DNA of 64,000 bases. Origin: Alteriqipengyuania lutimaris. GTDB lineage: Bacteria; Pseudomonadota; Alphaproteobacteria; Sphingomonadales; Sphingomonadaceae. The stretch spans positions 2,082,501 through 2,146,500 of the forward strand of contig NZ_QRBB01000001.1 of assembly GCF_003363135.1 (NCBI RefSeq), written 5' to 3'. Made by a program: the position numbers and the translations under genes. Shown piece by piece: positions 17,096 through 24,647 of the stretch. Within the stretch, counting starts at the first letter, position 1. Each line of letters begins with the position of its first letter. The notes beneath the pieces were generated by a model, which made no database searches, was not told the origin of the DNA, and worked only from the letters and a program-made list of their open reading frames with translations.

Positions 17096-17827
17096 TCATG
17101 CCCCGTCGGGAAGGTCGAAGAAATCGACCGCGCCGGTTTCGAGGCTGTAATAGGCACCCACGACCCACAGCTTCCCCGCTTGTTGAGGCTCCAGCAACAG
17201 CGGATCGGTCTGCTCGCGCAGCTGCCTGACCACCCGTCGCACGTTCGAGCGGACCGAATTGTCCAGCAAATCGCCTTCCTCGCCTCGCGCCTGCAGCACT
17301 GCCGGAATGATCGGTTCGATCATCGGGCCGATCGAGCCCGGGAAGGTCGCATTGTCCGTCACGACCTCGGTCGCGGCCTTCACCGCGCCGCAGCTTTCGT
17401 GGCCCATGACCACCACCAGCGGCGTTTCGAGCACGGCGACCGCATATTCGATCGAGCCGAGCGCGACAGTGTCCACCGTGTTACCCGCGTTGCGGATGAT
17501 GAACAATTCGCCAAGGCCGCGGCCGAACAGCAGTTCGGGCGGCACGCGGCTGTCCGAACAGGTGACGTAGGCTGCGAACGGCTGCTGCCCGCGAGCGAGG
17601 ACGAGCCTGCGCTGGGCACTGGTCAGCACGCTCGTCTGCTCGCCGCGGAGAAAGGCGTTATTGCCTTCGATCAGCAGATCTAGGGCCTGGCGCGGGGTAA
17701 GGTCCGCTCCGGCAGGGGCCACGTTCATGGGCGACGTCTGCTGGGCAGCCAGCGTCGCGCCCCCGCCCATGACAGCGGTTGCGCCGATGGCACCGGTGGC
17801 ACCGAGCATTTTTCTGCGTGAAATCAT
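17096..17827 (-). CDS. Exported beta-carbonic anhydrase (Tat signal)
   Basis: Interconverts CO2 and bicarbonate in the periplasm. The product is 243 aa. The N-terminus MISRRKMLGATGAIGATAVM carries a twin-arginine signal (SRRKMLG) and hydrophobic segment, with cleavage expected near residue 28. The zinc site is that of beta-class enzymes: Cys90, Asp92 and Arg94 in CSDSR, with His143 and Cys146 in GHESCGA. The start at 17827 has GGAGAAA just upstream and puts the Tat motif at the N-terminus. The longer frame to 17899 would bury it. It is divergent from the SOS-controlled repair unit across 220 bases. Confidence 0.92.
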   Translation of the reverse strand: MISRRKMLGATGAIGATAVMGGGATLAAQQTSPMNVAPAGADLTPRQALDLLIEGNNAFLRGEQTSVLTSAQRRLVLARGQQPFAAYVTCSDSRVPPELLFGRGLGELFIIRNAGNTVDTVALGSIEYAVAVLETPLVVVMGHESCGAVKAATEVVTDNATFPGSIGPMIEPIIPAVLQARGEEGDLLDNSVRSNVRRVVRQLREQTDPLLLEPQQAGKLWVVGAYYSLETGAVDFFDLPDGA

Positions 17828-18047
17828 GATTTTTCTCCATCCCTTGGCGTAACGATGGAGGTTCCAGGAATTCGGCCCATCGTACGCGCATCGTTTCAAC
17901 AGGGCTTTTGCCCGTGATTACTCGATGCGGTCCGACATCACGCGCCAAATGACGCGCCAGAGGGGCCCGGTCCCGCAAAGATGCGATATCATGAGGGGGA
18001 AGAAATTCAACTGCCCCAAGGGCTAGGGCTGGCATGTCTCTGAAAAA

Positions 18048-18062
18048 GAACATATAAGGAAC
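18048..18062 (+). promoter_or_regulatory. LexA box of the radical SAM-udgX-dnaE2 unit
   Basis: GAAC-ATATAAG-GAAC is a perfect GAAC-N7-GAAC SOS box. It ends two bases before the ATG at 18065, the same spacing as the imuA box. CATATA at 18051-18056 is a possible -10 element in the same register as at imuA, and AAGGA inside the box is the only SD-like sequence. A matching -35 is not obvious. Confidence 0.85.
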
Positions 18063-18064
18063 AT

Positions 18065-19306
18065 ATGAGTCGCGCACCGATCCTCGACAGGCTGAAGATT
18101 CTCGCCGATGCGGCGAAATACGATGCCTCCTGCGCCTCGTCGGGCACGGCGAAGCGCAACAGCACCAAGGGCGGGATCGGCAGCACCGAGGGGATGGGCA
18201 TCTGCCACGCCTATGCGCCCGACGGACGCTGCATCTCGCTGCTAAAAATCCTGCTGACCAATCACTGCATCTTCGATTGCCACTATTGCATCAACCGCAA
18301 GAGCTCGAACGTGCGGCGCGCGCGTTTCACGCCGCAGGAAGTCGCGGACCTGACGCTCAGCTTCTATCGCCGCAATTATATCGAGGGGCTGTTCCTCTCC
18401 TCGGGCATCATCAAGAGCTCGGACCACACGATGGAACAGATCGTGGAGGCGGCACGCATCCTGCGCGAGGAGCACGATTTTCGCGGGTATATCCACCTCA
18501 AGACGATCCCCGAGGCAGACCCGGAGATCATCCACCGCGCGGGGTTCTATGCCGATCGCGTCTCGATCAATGTCGAACTTCCGACCGATGCGGGGCTGAC
18601 GCGCCTCGCGCCGGATAAGAACGCGCGCCAGATCGAAGGCGCGCTGGGCAAGACCAGCAGCGACATCCTCGAGGCGAAGGACGCGAAGAAGCGCTTCAAG
18701 CACGCGCCGCGTTTCGCGCCCGCGGGCCAGTCGACGCAGATGATCGTGGGCGCCGACGCGGCGAGCGATGCGGATATCGTGGGGCGGGCGAGCCGGCTGT
18801 ATGGTGATTTCGGCCTGCGCCGCGTCTATTACAGCGCCTTCTCGCCGATCCCCGATGCCTCGGCCGTGCTGCCGCTCAAGCGCCCGCCGCTGATCCGTGA
18901 ACACCGCCTCTACCAGTCGGACTGGCTGATGCGGTTTTACGATTACCGCCCGCAGGAAATCATGCAGGCGACCGAGGCCGACGGGAACCTGCCGCTCGAT
19001 ATCGATCCCAAGCTGGCCTGGGCTTTGAAGTTTCGCGAGCGCTTCCCGGTCGATGTCAACCGCGCGAGCCGCGAGGATCTGCTGCGCGTGCCGGGGCTGG
19101 GGGTGAAGGCGGTGCACCGCATCCTCGCCTCGCGCCGCCACCGGACCTTGCGGCTCGACGATGTGGCGCGGCTGACCGTGTCGCTCACCAAGGTTTGCCC
19201 GTTCATCTGCACGGTCGACTGGCGGCCTACGCTGCTGACCGACCGTGCGGACCTGCGCACGCTGCTCGCACCCAAGACCGAGCAGTTGGAGCTGTTCGCG
19301 GCATGA
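18065..19306 (+). CDS. Putative DNA modification/repair radical SAM protein
   Basis: Radical SAM enzyme of 413 aa, of the family regularly found next to UdgX-type proteins and annotated as putative DNA modification/repair. The 4Fe-4S ligands are C68, C72 and C75 in CIFDCHYC. Next come NRKSSNVRRARF and a SAM-barrel core with LFLSSGI and GYIHLKTIP. Residues from about 320 form a helix-hairpin-helix (VPGLGVKAVHRIL) that would grip DNA. The start matches the family N-terminus (LKILADAAKYDASCASSG). The substrate is unproven. Some relatives resemble spore photoproduct lyase, which is only a loose comparison. It is first in the SOS unit leading to udgX and dnaE2. Confidence 0.88.
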   Translation: MSRAPILDRLKILADAAKYDASCASSGTAKRNSTKGGIGSTEGMGICHAYAPDGRCISLLKILLTNHCIFDCHYCINRKSSNVRRARFTPQEVADLTLSFYRRNYIEGLFLSSGIIKSSDHTMEQIVEAARILREEHDFRGYIHLKTIPEADPEIIHRAGFYADRVSINVELPTDAGLTRLAPDKNARQIEGALGKTSSDILEAKDAKKRFKHAPRFAPAGQSTQMIVGADAASDADIVGRASRLYGDFGLRRVYYSAFSPIPDASAVLPLKRPPLIREHRLYQSDWLMRFYDYRPQEIMQATEADGNLPLDIDPKLAWALKFRERFPVDVNRASREDLLRVPGLGVKAVHRILASRRHRTLRLDDVARLTVSLTKVCPFICTVDWRPTLLTDRADLRTLLAPKTEQLELFAA

Positions 19307-19326
19307 GACTCTCTTCCCTCCATCCT

Positions 19327-19409
19327 CATCCCCGCGCAGGCGGGGATCCAGCTAAGGGCTGTGGCACGAGTAACTTCTGTCATCTGGACCCCCGCCTGCG
19401 CGGAGGTGA
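19327..19409. repeat. Inverted repeat pair between radical SAM gene and udgX
   Basis: CCCCGCGCAGGCGGGGATCC (from 19330) is repeated in inverted form by CTGGACCCCCGCCTGCGCGG (from 19384). The two arms are about 30 bases apart and each can also form a small hairpin of its own. It lies between the radical SAM stop and udgX, inside the likely transcript. It has no coding role. It is of the short dispersed palindrome type common in sphingomonad genomes. Confidence 0.75.
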
Positions 19410-19427
19410 CGGCTTGGAGGAGACCTC

Positions 19428-20873
19428 ATGACCGCGCTCCAGAACGTCCGTCCCCATGCGCATTACACTGTCCAGCTGCCGCGCAGCGACGACTTTGCCT
19501 TCTGGCGCGAGCGGGCGCGCGCACTGATCCAGTGCGATATCCCGCCGGACAAGGTCGCGTGGGTCGAGCCGGGCGGCAGCGGCGATCTTTTCGCCAGCGG
19601 CGGCATGCGCCTGCCCGAGCCGCCGGCCGATGCCCCTCCGGTCCGCGCGAGCAAGCGCTACCTCAGCCTTGCGAAGAACGCCGCGCTGCACAGCGATCCG
19701 GCGCGTTTCGCGCTGCTGTATCGCCTGCTGTGGCGGCTCCAGCGCAGCCCGCGGATCATGGAGGACAAGGCGGATCTGGATGTCCGCCGCGTCGAGGAAT
19801 TCGATAAGAATGTCCGCCGCGACAGCCACAAGATGCACGCCTTCGTCCGCTTTCGGCAGGTCGAGGAAGAAGGCGGAGCGGAACACTACATCGCCTGGTT
19901 CGAGCCCGAGCATCACATCCTGCGCGCCAATGCGGGCTTCTTCCGGCGCCGCTTCGCGAGCATGCGCTGGTCGATCCTGACCCCGCAGGGCACGCTGCAC
20001 TGGGATGGCGAAACCATGCGCGAAGGCCCGCCCGCGCAGAAGAGCGACGCGCCGCAGGGCGACCCGGTCGAGGATCTGTGGCGCACCTATTATGCCTCCA
20101 TCTTCAACCCGGCGCGGCTGAAAGTCGGTGCGATGCTGTCCGAAATGCCACGCAAATACTGGAAGAACCTCCCTGAAGCCGCGCTCATCCCGGAGCTGAT
20201 CGCGGGTGCGCAGCAGCGCGAAAGCGCCATGGTGGCAGCGGGTGAACGCGATGACGGCGTACGACCCGAAAGCCTGGAGGCGATCGGCGAGGCCGTTCAG
20301 GCGTGCCGCAAGTGCCCCATCGGCTGCCTCGATAACCGCGCGGTGATGGGCGAGGGGCCTTCCGATGCGACGCTGATGATCGTGGGCGAGCAGCCAGGCG
20401 ATGTCGAGGATCAGGAGGGCAGGCCTTTCGTCGGGCCTGCGGGGCAACTGCTCGACGTGCATCTGGAACGCGCGGGGATCGACCGTGACCGCGCCTATGT
20501 CACCAATGCGGTCAAGCACTTCAAATTCACGATGCGCGGCAAGCGTCGGCTACACCAGTCGCCCACCGCCAAGGAAATCGACACCTGCCGCTGGTGGATC
20601 GAGAGCGAGCGCGAACTGGTGAAGCCGAAGCTGGTGCTGGCGATGGGCGCCAGTGCGGCGCGCGGGATGCTGGGCAAGACGGTCAGCATATCGAAGGTTC
20701 GCGGTGCGCCGATCGCACTGGAGGACGGCAGCGAACTGTGGGTCACCGCGCACCCGTCCTACCTGCTGCGGCTCGATGGCGAGGCGCGCGACAAGCAGGC
20801 AGCGCTGTTCGATGCCGACCTCGCCGCGGTGCGCGAGCGGTTGGCGGAGCTGGTGGAGGGCGGTGTCCCATGA
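19428..20873 (+). CDS. udgX: UdgX-type uracil-DNA cross-linking protein fused to a DUF4130 domain
   Basis: Two-domain protein of 481 aa. The first 240 residues or so form a DUF4130-type domain (KRYLSLAKNAALHSDPARFA, KMHAFVRFR). The second half is a uracil-DNA glycosylase fold of the UdgX group, known to bind uracil in DNA and stay covalently attached through a histidine. Diagnostic features are GEQPG (320-324), FVGPAG, the arginine-rich loop GKRRLHQ with His376 at the cross-linking position, and HPSYLLR (442-448). Cysteines in CRKCPIG and TCRWW would hold an iron-sulphur cluster. It sits between the radical SAM gene and dnaE2 in the SOS unit, with repeats on both sides. Confidence 0.9.
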   Translation: MTALQNVRPHAHYTVQLPRSDDFAFWRERARALIQCDIPPDKVAWVEPGGSGDLFASGGMRLPEPPADAPPVRASKRYLSLAKNAALHSDPARFALLYRLLWRLQRSPRIMEDKADLDVRRVEEFDKNVRRDSHKMHAFVRFRQVEEEGGAEHYIAWFEPEHHILRANAGFFRRRFASMRWSILTPQGTLHWDGETMREGPPAQKSDAPQGDPVEDLWRTYYASIFNPARLKVGAMLSEMPRKYWKNLPEAALIPELIAGAQQRESAMVAAGERDDGVRPESLEAIGEAVQACRKCPIGCLDNRAVMGEGPSDATLMIVGEQPGDVEDQEGRPFVGPAGQLLDVHLERAGIDRDRAYVTNAVKHFKFTMRGKRRLHQSPTAKEIDTCRWWIESERELVKPKLVLAMGASAARGMLGKTVSISKVRGAPIALEDGSELWVTAHPSYLLRLDGEARDKQAALFDADLAAVRERLAELVEGGVP

Positions 20874-20946
20874 CCGTTCGTCCTGAGCTCGTCGAAGGGC
20901 GAACGAGGTGCGGCGTTCGCGGTTCGACAGGCTCACCACGAACGGG
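20874..20946. repeat. Inverted repeat between udgX and dnaE2
   Basis: The left arm CCGTTCGTCCTGAGCTCGTC (20874-20898 with its tail) is inverted against the right arm CGGTTCGACAGGCTCACCAC (20920-20945 with its tail). This is the same GAGC-TGTCGAA core seen at the end of imuA. It starts right at the udgX stop and ends about 20 bases before the dnaE2 ATG, so it fills nearly the whole gap. Confidence 0.75.
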
Positions 20947-20964
20947 TGGGGCAGGGAAATTGTC

Positions 20965-23900
20965 ATGCCAGAAGCACCGCTCACCCCCGACAAGCGCCGG
21001 ATAGAAATCGACCCCGATGACGTCGATCCGCCGCCGCACGCGCCTTTCGTAGAACTGGGGCTTGTCTCGTGCTTCAGCTTCCTGCGTGGGTCGTCGGACG
21101 CGGTCGATCTCGTGCTGACCGCGCGCGCGCTCGGCTACGATGCGCTGGGGATTGCCGATGCCAACACGATGGCGGGGGTGGTGCGCGTGCATGCCGAGGC
21201 GAAGACGCTGAAGGTGCGCCCGGTGATCGGCTGCCGGATCGAGACGGTCGAGGGTCTCGGCTTCCTCGCCTACCCGAGGGATCGCGCGGCCTATGGCCGG
21301 TTATGCCGCCTGATCAGCCAAGGCCGAATGCAGACGCTTTCGGGCGGATGGCAAGACAAGGGCGTGTGCGAGATCGACCTCGCGATGCTCGCCGGCCATG
21401 CTGAGGATGTGCAGCTGATCCTGCTGCCGCCCGATAACCTCGATGCGCGGTTCACGATTGCGGTGCCGAGCAATGTGATCCCTTTTCGCCATCCTTCTTC
21501 GGAGCGGCAGACGGGTAGCGGGACCCAGGATGGGGTCCGGGGTGACGGCAAGGTGGAATTGACCGCGTCTTTCCCCAGCCTCATCCCACACCTTACCGCC
21601 CAGCTGCCGACCCTGCGCCACATTGCCGCCGCCTATCTCTATCGCGGCGACGATATCGCCAGGATCGACCGGCTCGACGCCATGGCGCGCGCGCACCGCC
21701 TCGCGCTGCTCGCCACCAACGACGTGCATTACCACGCGCCCGAGCGGCGTCCGCTCAATGACGTCATGACGGCAATACGCCACAAGACGACCGTCGAAGC
21801 CGCCGGCCACCTGCTCCACGCCAATGCCGAACGGCACCTCAAATCGCCGGAAGACATGGTCCGCCTGTTTGCCCGCTGGCCTCATGCAATCATGGCGTCC
21901 CGCGATATCGTCGATGCCTGCCGCTTCAGCCTCGAGGAGCTGCAATACGAGTATCCGAGGCGCGCCTATCCCGACGGCATGACCCCGCAGCAATATCTGG
22001 AGCAGCAGACGTGGGAGGGGGCAAACTGGCGCTATTCCAATGTGATACCAGATAAGGTTGAGGCCGCGCTTGAGTATGAGCTGGAGTTGATCGGCAAGCT
22101 TGATCTCGCCCCCTATTTCCTCACCATCAAGGAAATCGTCGATTTCGCCCGTAGGCAGACACCTCCTATTTTGTGTCAGGGGCGCGGCAGCGCTGCCAAT
22201 TCCGCCGTATGCTTTTGCCTCGGCATCACCAGCGTCGACCCTGCCGAGCACCAGTTATTGTTCGACCGGTTTCTTTCCGAAGAGCGCAGCGAGCCGCCCG
22301 ATATCGATGTCGATTTCGAGCATGAGCGGCGAGAGGAAGTCATCCAGCACATTTACAGTGAGTATGGACGGCACCGCGCCGGGCTGTGTGCCACCGTCAT
22401 TCACTACCGCCCGCGCATGGCGATCCGCGAGGTGGGCAAGGCAATGGGCCTGTCGGAAGACGTCACCGCGTCGCTCGCACGCACCGTATGGGGTGGATGG
22501 GGACGCGAGATCGGCGAAAAGCACGTAGGTGAAACGGGTATGGATATTGCCGATCCACACTTGAGGCGTGTCCTCACGCTAACCAGCCAAATGATTGGAA
22601 TGCCACGGCATCTTAGCCAACATGTCGGTGGTTTCATCCTCACCGATGGATTGCTGACCGAGACCGTGCCGATCGGCAATGGCGCAATGCCCGATCGCAG
22701 TTTCATCGAATGGGACAAGGACGACATCGACGATCTGGGCATCTTCAAGGTCGATGTTCTCGCGCTCGGGATGCTGACCTGCATTCGCAAGTGCCTCGAC
22801 CTGCTTGAGGACCACTACGACCGCCCGCTGACACTCGCCACCGTCCCGCAAGAGGACCCCGCGGTGTACGACATGCTGTGCAAGGGCGATTCGCTCGGGG
22901 TATTTCAGGTCGAAAGCCGCGCGCAGATGAACATGCTGCCGCGCCTGCAACCGCGCCAATTCTACGATCTGGTGGTGCAGGTCGCCATCGTGCGCCCTGG
23001 CCCGATCCAGGGCGATATGGTCCACCCCTATCTCAAGCAGCGGCGATTGGCGCGCGCGGGAAAGACCGATTTTCAGCTTCCTGCGCCCGCGCCCGAGCAT
23101 GGTCCGCCAGACGAGCTTTCCTCGATCCTCGGGCGCACTTTCGGGGTGCCGATCTTTCAGGAACAGGCGATGAAGATCGCCCTTGATGCGGCCAAATTCT
23201 CTCCGGCCGAGGCCAACCGCCTGCGCCGGGCCATGGCCACCTTCCGCAGCCGGGGAATGGTGCACGCGCACGAGGAAATGATGGTCGGGAGGATGATCGA
23301 GCGCGGCTACGACCCGGATTTCTCCCAGCGCTGCTTCGACCAGATCAAGGGTTTCGGGGAGTACGGCTTTCCAGAGAGCCACGCGGCCAGTTTCGCGCAC
23401 CTCGTCTACGTTTCCAGCTGGCTCAAATGCCACTACCCGGCGGCCTTCGCCTGCGCGCTGCTCAATTCGCAGCCGATGGGCTTCTACGCGCCCGCGCAGA
23501 TCGTGCGCGGCGCGGCCGAGCATGGCGTCACCGTGCTGCCAGCGGATGTGAACTGCTCGGACTGGGATTGTACTTTGGAGGATATTCCTCCCCCATTGGG
23601 GGAGGGGGACCACGCGAAGCGTGGTGGAGGGGCACCGTTCGGAACTGCGCCCGTGCCCCTCCACCATCCTGCGGATGGTCCCCCTCCCCGTGCCGGGGAG
23701 GATAAGGGCCGCCTCGACAGGCATATCGCGCTGCGCCTCGGCCTGCGCCAGATCGACGGCCTGCCCGAGCACGTCGCCGCTAAGCTTGTGGCGGAGCGGG
23801 TCGAGAACGGCCCCTACCGCGACGTGGCCGAATTGCGCGACCGCGCGGGCCTCTTGCCTGCGCATGTCGAGCGGCTCGCCTCTGCTGATGCCTTCCAGTC

Positions 23901-24645
23901 TTTGAACCTGCCACGGCGACAGGCGCTGTGGGACGCGCGGAGCCTGATCTCCTCGCCCGACCTGCCGCTGTTCCGCGCGGCGGACGAGCGTGACGAGGGG
24001 GCGGAAAAGGCGCGCACAGCGCTGCCTGTCATGCCGCTCAGCGAAGAGGTCGTCGCCGATTACCAGACCACGAGGCTCAGCCTGAAGGCGCATCCGATGG
24101 CGTTCCTGCGCGCCGACCTTGCACAGCGCGGCTTCGTGCGCGCCTGCGACCTGCGCGAGAGGAAGTTCCGCTCCATGGTGCAGGTCGCGGGCGTGGTACT
24201 GATCCGCCAGCGGCCGGGCAGCGCCAAGGGCGTGTGCTTCATCACGCTGGAGGACGAGACAGGGGTGGTGAACCTCGTCGTCTGGCCCGACCTCAAGGAA
24301 AAGCAGCGCAAGGTGGTGATGGGTGCGCGTCTGATGGAGGTGCGCGGGCGTGTCGAGTACGATGACGAGGTGATCCACGTGATCGCGCATCACATGACCG
24401 ACGCGACGCACCAGCTGGCCCTGCTCTCCGAAGACACGCTGAACTACCAGCTGGCGCGTGCGGACCATGTCAATTCGCCGCTGCCGTCAGGAAAGATCAA
24501 CCCGCGCGACGATCTGCGCGATGGGGCGGACGATCCGGCTCACGAAGGCGCAATCCGCCCGCGAGACCTGATCGATGAATTGCCCAACACAGGGGGCCAT
24601 CCGCGCAATGTCCGGATCATTCCCAAATCGCGCGACTTTCATTGA
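20965..24645 (+). CDS. dnaE2: Error-prone DNA polymerase DnaE2
   Basis: C-family replicative-type polymerase used for damage-induced mutagenesis with ImuA and ImuB. It has an N-terminal PHP domain, then the palm with CQGRGSAANSAVCFCLG and the catalytic PDIDVDF, the fingers with FPESHAASFAHLVY, a helix-hairpin-helix, and a C-terminal OB fold (FITLEDETGVVNLVVWP). At 1,226 aa it is clearly longer than usual (about 1,000-1,100). The excess is explained at least partly by two in-frame palindromic repeats, around residues 175-198 in the PHP region and 873-913 before the helix-hairpin-helix. The ATG at 20965 is chosen with GGGAAA upstream. The frame is intact. The next gene starts two bases later. 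Confidence 0.93.
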   Translation: MPEAPLTPDKRRIEIDPDDVDPPPHAPFVELGLVSCFSFLRGSSDAVDLVLTARALGYDALGIADANTMAGVVRVHAEAKTLKVRPVIGCRIETVEGLGFLAYPRDRAAYGRLCRLISQGRMQTLSGGWQDKGVCEIDLAMLAGHAEDVQLILLPPDNLDARFTIAVPSNVIPFRHPSSERQTGSGTQDGVRGDGKVELTASFPSLIPHLTAQLPTLRHIAAAYLYRGDDIARIDRLDAMARAHRLALLATNDVHYHAPERRPLNDVMTAIRHKTTVEAAGHLLHANAERHLKSPEDMVRLFARWPHAIMASRDIVDACRFSLEELQYEYPRRAYPDGMTPQQYLEQQTWEGANWRYSNVIPDKVEAALEYELELIGKLDLAPYFLTIKEIVDFARRQTPPILCQGRGSAANSAVCFCLGITSVDPAEHQLLFDRFLSEERSEPPDIDVDFEHERREEVIQHIYSEYGRHRAGLCATVIHYRPRMAIREVGKAMGLSEDVTASLARTVWGGWGREIGEKHVGETGMDIADPHLRRVLTLTSQMIGMPRHLSQHVGGFILTDGLLTETVPIGNGAMPDRSFIEWDKDDIDDLGIFKVDVLALGMLTCIRKCLDLLEDHYDRPLTLATVPQEDPAVYDMLCKGDSLGVFQVESRAQMNMLPRLQPRQFYDLVVQVAIVRPGPIQGDMVHPYLKQRRLARAGKTDFQLPAPAPEHGPPDELSSILGRTFGVPIFQEQAMKIALDAAKFSPAEANRLRRAMATFRSRGMVHAHEEMMVGRMIERGYDPDFSQRCFDQIKGFGEYGFPESHAASFAHLVYVSSWLKCHYPAAFACALLNSQPMGFYAPAQIVRGAAEHGVTVLPADVNCSDWDCTLEDIPPPLGEGDHAKRGGGAPFGTAPVPLHHPADGPPPRAGEDKGRLDRHIALRLGLRQIDGLPEHVAAKLVAERVENGPYRDVAELRDRAGLLPAHVERLASADAFQSLNLPRRQALWDARSLISSPDLPLFRAADERDEGAEKARTALPVMPLSEEVVADYQTTRLSLKAHPMAFLRADLAQRGFVRACDLRERKFRSMVQVAGVVLIRQRPGSAKGVCFITLEDETGVVNLVVWPDLKEKQRKVVMGARLMEVRGRVEYDDEVIHVIAHHMTDATHQLALLSEDTLNYQLARADHVNSPLPSGKINPRDDLRDGADDPAHEGAIRPRDLIDELPNTGGHPRNVRIIPKSRDFH
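21490..21560. repeat. Repeat fragment inside dnaE2, PHP region
   Basis: GGACCC (21521-21526) pairs with GGGTCC (21533-21538) over a 6-base loop, followed by GGGGTGACGG. This is the shape of a widespread short sphingomonad repeat normally found between genes. It encodes about 24 residues (ERQTGSGTQDGVRGDGK region) of low-complexity, polar sequence unlike its surroundings. The boundaries are approximate. Confidence 0.6.
23585..23702. repeat. Long palindromic element inside dnaE2 coding sequence
   Basis: About 118 bases. GGGGAGGGGGACC (23599-23611) pairs perfectly with 23677-23689, and TGGTGGAGGGGCAC (23622-23635) with 23653-23666. A separate hairpin, CCTCCCCC-ATT-GGGGGAGG (23587-23605), sits at the left edge and another GGGGAGG motif at the right. 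It adds about 40 residues rich in Pro and Gly without breaking the frame. Confidence 0.85.
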
Positions 24646-24647
24646 GG

